Positions 1-6,000 of a DNA stretch of 8,629 nucleotides are shown here, piece by piece. The translations under genes were made by a program, and so were the position numbers. The first letter of the stretch is position 1; each line of letters starts with the position of its first letter. A model generated the notes under the pieces. It ran no database searches. It had not been told where the DNA came from and was given only the letters and a program-made list of their open reading frames with translations. This stretch comes from JBBDMC01 sp964441935 (lineage in GTDB: Bacteria > Pseudomonadota > Alphaproteobacteria > Rhizobiales > Kaistiaceae). The stretch lies in the NCBI GenBank assembly GCA_964441935.1, contig CAYTXI010000104.1, forward strand, positions 1 to 8,629, in the 5' to 3' direction.

Positions 1-31
1 ATCCCAGGTTCGAATCCTGGCGCCCCAGCCA
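1..31 (+). tRNA. 3' end of a tRNA gene, probably tRNA-Gln (5' part outside window)
   Basis: Seen: a perfect T-arm, with 5-bp stem CCAGG (4-8) pairing with CCTGG (16-20) around the loop TTCGAAT (9-15). It is followed by the 3' half of the acceptor stem CGCCCCA (21-27), discriminator G (28) and an encoded CCA (29-31). The implied 5' end is TGGGGCG. A U1-A72 pair with discriminator G73 is typical of bacterial glutamine tRNAs, and the ending CCCCAGCCA matches the known tRNA-Gln 3' end, so Gln is the best call. The anticodon lies outside the window and could overturn this. The gene points toward the PKS gene and ends 15 bases before the PKS stop codon on the opposite strand. tRNA 3' ends of this kind are common attachment sites for integrating elements. 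Confidence 0.85.
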
Positions 32-46
32 GTCCCCATTGCGTGC

Positions 47-3000
47 CTACTCTGCGGCTTCGTCGGCGACCACACCCGTATCCAGCAGGGCAGCGTCGAG
101 AGAGGCCGCCACGGCCTTCACCACCGGCGGCAACAGGATGTCGTAGTGGCTGCAGTCGAAGGATTCCTCCTGGCATCCTCCGATCGTCAGCTTGCTCCAG
201 CTTGCGCCGCCGTCGATGGCGCCGCGCGCCCGCCAGCTGACGATCGGCGCCCGGATCACGCCGGGCCGATAGTTGTCGATGATGACGCTGTGCCGCATGG
301 TGAGATAAACCGCCTGACGGATCTCGTCCGCGAACGGTCCGTTCTCGCCACCGTTGGCGGCCAACCAGGCCAACATCCCTTCGAGCCGCTCCGCCTCGGA
401 TTTGTCGGCGAGCTCGTCGAGTAGCGCGTCGATGTCACGTTCGAGTTCCGCCTCGTCGACGCCCTTGAAGAAGCCGACCTCTCGCCCGAGGCCAACTGCG
501 AGGTCGCGGAAAGGCCCGCGGATCCTGAAGACCCCCGAAAGGGACGAGTCCGCCCATTGTGGGTCGGAATCGATCAGGCCGACGAGCGCCACGTCGCGCC
601 CGGACCGCTCCAGCGCCTCCGCGGCTCCGAGCGCCAGGTATCCGCCCATCGAGAAGCCGGCCATGTGCAACGAGCCCTCCGGCTGGTGGCGCCCGATGAG
701 CTCGGCGTAGGCCTCGGCCATCGCGCCCGCCGTTTCGAATTCCTCCTGGTCCGTGACGAGCGCCCGCGACTGGACGCCGACGATCGGCAGGCTCGCCGGC
801 AACGCGGCCACCAGGCGAGCGTAGTTCGTGACCGCACCACCCGACGAGTGCAAGAGGAACAGCGGTGGCCGGCTGCCGCCGGAACGCAACGGCACCAGGC
901 ATTGGGTCGGCACCGCCACGCCGGGCTCGGCATGCGGCTGCGCCTGCCGCTGGGGCGCTGCCTCTCCGGTGACCAATTCCAGGAGCGTTGCCGCCAGAGT
1001 GGAAATCGTCGCGCCGACCGCCACCCGTTCCCGCGGCAGGGCTACCTCGAATTCGGTCTCTATTCGGTTGATGAGGTCGATGGCCATCAGCGAATCGAGC
1101 CCGAGATCGGTCAACGGCCGCTCCACGTCGAGGTCGCTCGCAGAGGCTCTGAGCACGTTGGCAACCTGATCGCGCAGCATCGAGACCAGGAGATCGAGCC
1201 GCTCGCCCTCCGGCGCCGACAGCAGGATCTCGCCCAGCCCCTGGCGCCCGCGATCGGATGCGCCGGCGGCGCCTTCGCTAAGTTCGCTGAGGCGGTTGGG
1301 GACCGATCCGTCCCCGGTCCCAGTCCACGCCTGCCAGTCGACCCGCACCAGTCCGACGTGGTTGGCGTCCGACACGATGAGATGGCCGAGCATCTCGGTG
1401 GCCCGCGCCACCGGCATGCCGAGCAGGCCCATGCGGTCGAGACGGTGACCGACTTCCGCGTTGCGCGCAACGTAGCCGGTGTCACCGATTCGGCCCCAGT
1501 CAACTGCAAGCGCCGGCTTGCCCAACCGGTGCCGGTGCGCGGCAAGCGCGATCAGGAAACTGTTGGCGGCCACGTAGTTCCCTTGTCCCGGACTACCGAG
1601 AAGTGCGGCCATCGACGAGAACATCACGAAGAAATCGAGATCCAGCTCGAGGCTGCGCTCGTGCAGGTGCCACGCACCGACCACCTTAGGCGCCATCACA
1701 CGTGCGATGCGGTCCGGATCGAGTTGGGAGATCAACGCGTCATCGATCACCATGGCGGCGTGGAGAATGCCACGCACCGGCGGCATCTCGCGGGCGATGC
1801 GGTCGAACGTCCGCTCAACGTCCTCCCGCCGCGTCACGTCGGCGGCCTCGGCCACCACTGAGATCCCGCGCGCTGTGAGAGCCGCGACCGCCGCGCGCGC
1901 TTCTTCCGTGGCGGCGCCACGCCGTCCCACCAGCACAAGATGCCGCGCGCCACGGTCGGCCATCCAGTTTGCCGCCGCGAGCCCGAAGCCGCTGAGCCCC
2001 CCGGTCACCACGTACGTCGCTTCAGGGCGCAGGTCTGGTTGTTGCCGATTGGCCACAGGCACAGGGTTCACGTGTGCGTCTTCGGTGTTGACGATGACTT
2101 TGCCCAGGTGTCGCGCCTGCGCCAGATGACGGAATGCATCGACCACACGATCGATCGGGAAGATTCGATGGGGTAGGGCGTTGAAGCGTTTTGCTTCGAC
2201 CCGCCGTATGATCTGCCGCATCGCCGACGCCACCAGGTCCGGTCGGGTTTCCATGATCTGGCGGAGGTCGATCGCCTGCAGGGAGACGTTGTTACGGAAC
2301 GGTCGGAGGCCCACCCGCGTGTTCTGATAGATGTCGGTCTTGCCGATCTCCAGAAACCGGCCGCCAGGAGCCAGCGACGCCAAACCCATCTCGATGGCGC
2401 GCCCCGACAGCGAATTGAGCACGATGTCGACACCACGTCCCCCGGTGATGGTCCGCACTTGGTCGCCGAATGCCAGCGAGCGCGAATCCATGACGTGCTC
2501 GACGCCCAACGCTCTCAAGAGCTCGCGCTTCTCGTCCGATCCAGCCGTCGCCAGCACTGTCGCCCCGGCGGCCTGTGCCACTTGAAGCGCCGCCAACCCA
2601 ACGCCGCCGGTCGCGGCATGCAACAGCACCGTCTCGCCCCGTCGCAAACGGCCGACCTCGTGGAGCGCGTACCACGCCGTGAGGAAGGGAACGGGAATCG
2701 TCACCGCTTCCTCGAAGTCGAGCCGCGCCGGCTTGTGGAATACTAGAGCCGCCGGCAGCGTCACATAAGACGCAAGGCAGCCGGAGCCGATCCCGACCAC
2801 TTCGTCGCCGATCGCGAGGTCTCCGACGTCGCTTCCCGCGGCGACGATCACGCCCGCGCATTCGTCGCCGGGAAGGTCGTCGGTGACGCTCTCCGACGGA
2901 TAGATTCCGAGCGCCTTCATCACGTCGCGGAAGTTCAGGGAGGCCGCGCGTACGGCAATCTCCACTTCGGCGGGACCGGGCGTCCGCCGCGGTCGCTCGA

Positions 3001-6000
3001 CCAAGGCCAGCCGATCGAGGACGCCGGGCGACGGAATCTCCAGCCGGTAGCCGACGGAGGAGTCGCCAGGTCCTGCCGGCCGCGTGAGCTGATCGAGGCT
3101 CGTTCGTACAACCCGGTTGACGTACCGTCCGCCGGCGCGGAACGCGACTTCGCGCTCGCCGTCGGCGACCTCCATCTCCGCCATGAACTCGGCGGCCTCG
3201 TCGACCGGCGCGGCGGGATCGAGATCGATCAGCCGGCAGTCGAGGCTGGCCTCCTCGTTGACGATCGCGCGGCCGAGGCCCCAGGTCGGAGCAGCGCCGA
3301 CCGTGATCGGCCCGTCGCCAACGGCCTGCGAGCCACGGGTCACGACCGCAAAGCGCACCCCCGCCGCGGATGATGCCTGGGCGAGGTTCAACAGACCGAC
3401 TGGCCCAATGGCTTCTGCCTGCGCCAGTGTCTCCGGCGACGTCGCCTCCGCCGTGGGGATGTCGAGGCTCCACAGATGGACCGCCATCGCCGGGGTCAGA
3501 TTGGCCTCCTTTAGCTCGCCCAAAACGCGTTTGAAGTCGTCGAGCGACTGGGGCCGCACTTCGAACGCCGTGTCGTCGAGCCTACGGTAAGCCTCACCCG
3601 GTCTGATCGTCACCGCCCGGTCGCCGCGCGCCGACAGGACATCCTCTAACTTCGCGGCGAATCCGCTGCGGTCGGCGAGCACAAGCCACGGCCGCTCGAA
3701 CATAGGCGCAGGCCCGGCCGCCGGATCGACGGCAGTCAACCGGGGTGGCCTCGTCTCCTCCGTCCGCTCCGCCGGGCGTTGCGCCAAAAGAACAATTTGG
3801 GACTCGCCGTCGTCCAGATTGGGGACCGTGAGCGCGTGCGCAGCGTCGAAATCGCAGACGTTAAGCAGGCGCGCCCACGCATCGTCGGAAATAGCTGGAT
3901 GATCGGTACGCACGCCATCGCCGAAACGCCACCACCCCTCCGTTACACCGAATACGATGTCCGGCCACCGCGAATTCGGTGGAATCTCAATGCCGGCGAA
4001 AACTCCACCGGGCGCCAGGAAGGCGCGGATGTTCGCCAGGGTGCGACGCAGATCGCGGGTCGCGTGCAACACGTCCGATGCCAAAACAATGTCAAACGAA
4101 CCCGGCTCGAAACTTTGTTCCTCGGGCGACCGCTCGATATCGAGCGTCGCGAACTCGACGAAGCGATAGTCGAAGAACGCTTGTTCAGCGCGCGCAAAGA
4201 ATACGTTCGACAGGTCGGTGTAGATGTACCGCGTGCGATCCGCCGGCAGGCGTGGGAGGACGTGTGAGGTGAGGCCACCGGTTCCGGCGCCGATTTCGAG
4301 CACGCGGATTTGACGCCCGGCGGGTACTTGACGAACCGCCTCGGCGACGGCCTCGGCGATCATCGCGTTGTAAGTGAACAGCGACCAGCCCGATTGGTAG
4401 AAGTGCTCCAGCGTCGCTGGCGAGCCACCTGGGAACAGAACCTGGAGGGGATCGACCGAGCCGCGCAGAATGCCCGCAAGCTGCGAACCGCACCGGCGCA
4501 GCAGGGTCGCGTCGGGCAACAGGCCCGGGCCGAGGACAAGCACCCCGCGCCACATCGCCGCCGGATCGCGCTTTGGCGGCCGACGCAGAACCGTGACTGT
4601 GTCCCCTTCGTGCGCGACGAAACCATCTTTGGCCAGGAATGCAATCAATCGGTCGAACAGTTTATGGTGCGCGGGAACCACACCCAGCTTCACGCGCAGG
4701 GCCGCAAGCGACGTGCGGTGTCCCTTGCGCATCGGCCAACCGAGCTCGCGGAACGCCGCCACGACAAACGCCATCGCGAGGTCGTCGGCCGCTGTCCCGC
4801 GGCCGCGATGGCGGCCCATGCGGCCGTCCGGCGCAGCGTGCCGCGCGGCCACGGCTTTGGCCGCCGCCACAATGCTCTCCATCGGCGCCAGCTCCCGCGC
4901 TGCCGATGCCGCGCCGACGCGTGGCCGCGCGCGCCAAACTTCGCCGTGCAGCCACTCGTCCGCCGACGCTGAAATCGCCGTGCGCTGTCGGGCCAGCGCC
5001 TGACAACGGAAACCCTCGACCTCAATGAGAGGGCGCCCCGCTTCGTCGAGGATACTCAAGTCGAGAACGAGCGACCGGCCGGCCGCCTGACGCACCCGGA
5101 CGTGGCTCCACGCCGTCATACCGATCGGTCCGCGCACGTGGACGCGGTCGATGTGAACCGGCAGAAACGGACCCGCGCTGAGGGCAGCATCGTCCGGCAC
5201 CGCAGCAATGGTTACCTGCAGACACGAATCCAGCATTCCCGGATGGGCGTAATAGTGACCGCTTGCCTTGGCGATCGACTCCGGCATACGGACGAGACCC
5301 AAGGCTTCGCCGTTGCGCCGGAAGGCGGTCTCGATGCCACAGAACGCCGGGCCGTACCGTAGCCCGTCCTCGGCGAACCGCTCGCTGATCGCGCCACCGT
5401 CCCTCTCGGTCGTCAGTCTGGAACGAAGGCGCGCCAGGTCGGTTGGAGGCGGCTCCGCCGTGTCGTCGGGACGACGCAGCGATCCCGCCGCGCTGACCGA
5501 CCACTCGCCGGATCTGTCGCGGCCCAGAACCTCGACCAGACCTTCCGCCGTTCGGCAGCGGATCTGGATCTTGGTTGGCGGCTCCTCCTCGGCAACCACC
5601 AGTGCCTTGCGGAAGTCCACATCCTCGATCAGCGTCGACTCGGCCGCTAGCACGCTGCGTCCGGCGGCCGCCATCATCTCAAGGTAACCCGCCGCCGGGA
5701 ACACGGCGTGGTTTTGCACGCGGTGGTCGAGGAGCCACGGGAAGAGCTGGACGTCGAGGTCGGCTTCCCACGTCGGCTCGGAAGTCAGCAGCGAATGCGC
5801 GAGCAGCGGGTGTGGCCTCGGCGCCGACCGGATTGCCCGCGAGCGCTCCGACTCGTGCCAGAACCGCTGGTGGTGCCATGCCTCGCGCGGCAGCCGCACT
5901 GCCTGCCTCGGGCCGCCAAGTACCGCGTCCCAGTTCACCTCATGACCCGCCACGAACAATGCGCCGAGCGAGGCTAAGAGCGACGTGCGCTCAGATTCGC

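Noticed and set aside
32..46. A terminator between the tRNA and the PKS stop codon
   Set aside because: The gap is only 15 bases with no inverted repeat or T-run on either strand.
728..750. Sequence resembling the tRNA T-arm (TTTCGAATTCCTCCTGG) as a possible second attachment site
   Set aside because: It matches the tRNA 3' segment only loosely, with extra bases, and encodes conserved TE sequence on the other strand.
4845..4864. Perfect 7-bp inverted repeat GCGGCCA/TGGCCGC with a 6-base loop
   Set aside because: It lies inside the Ala-rich coding part of the cMT lobe, has no T-run, and such repeats arise often from Ala codons in GC-rich DNA.
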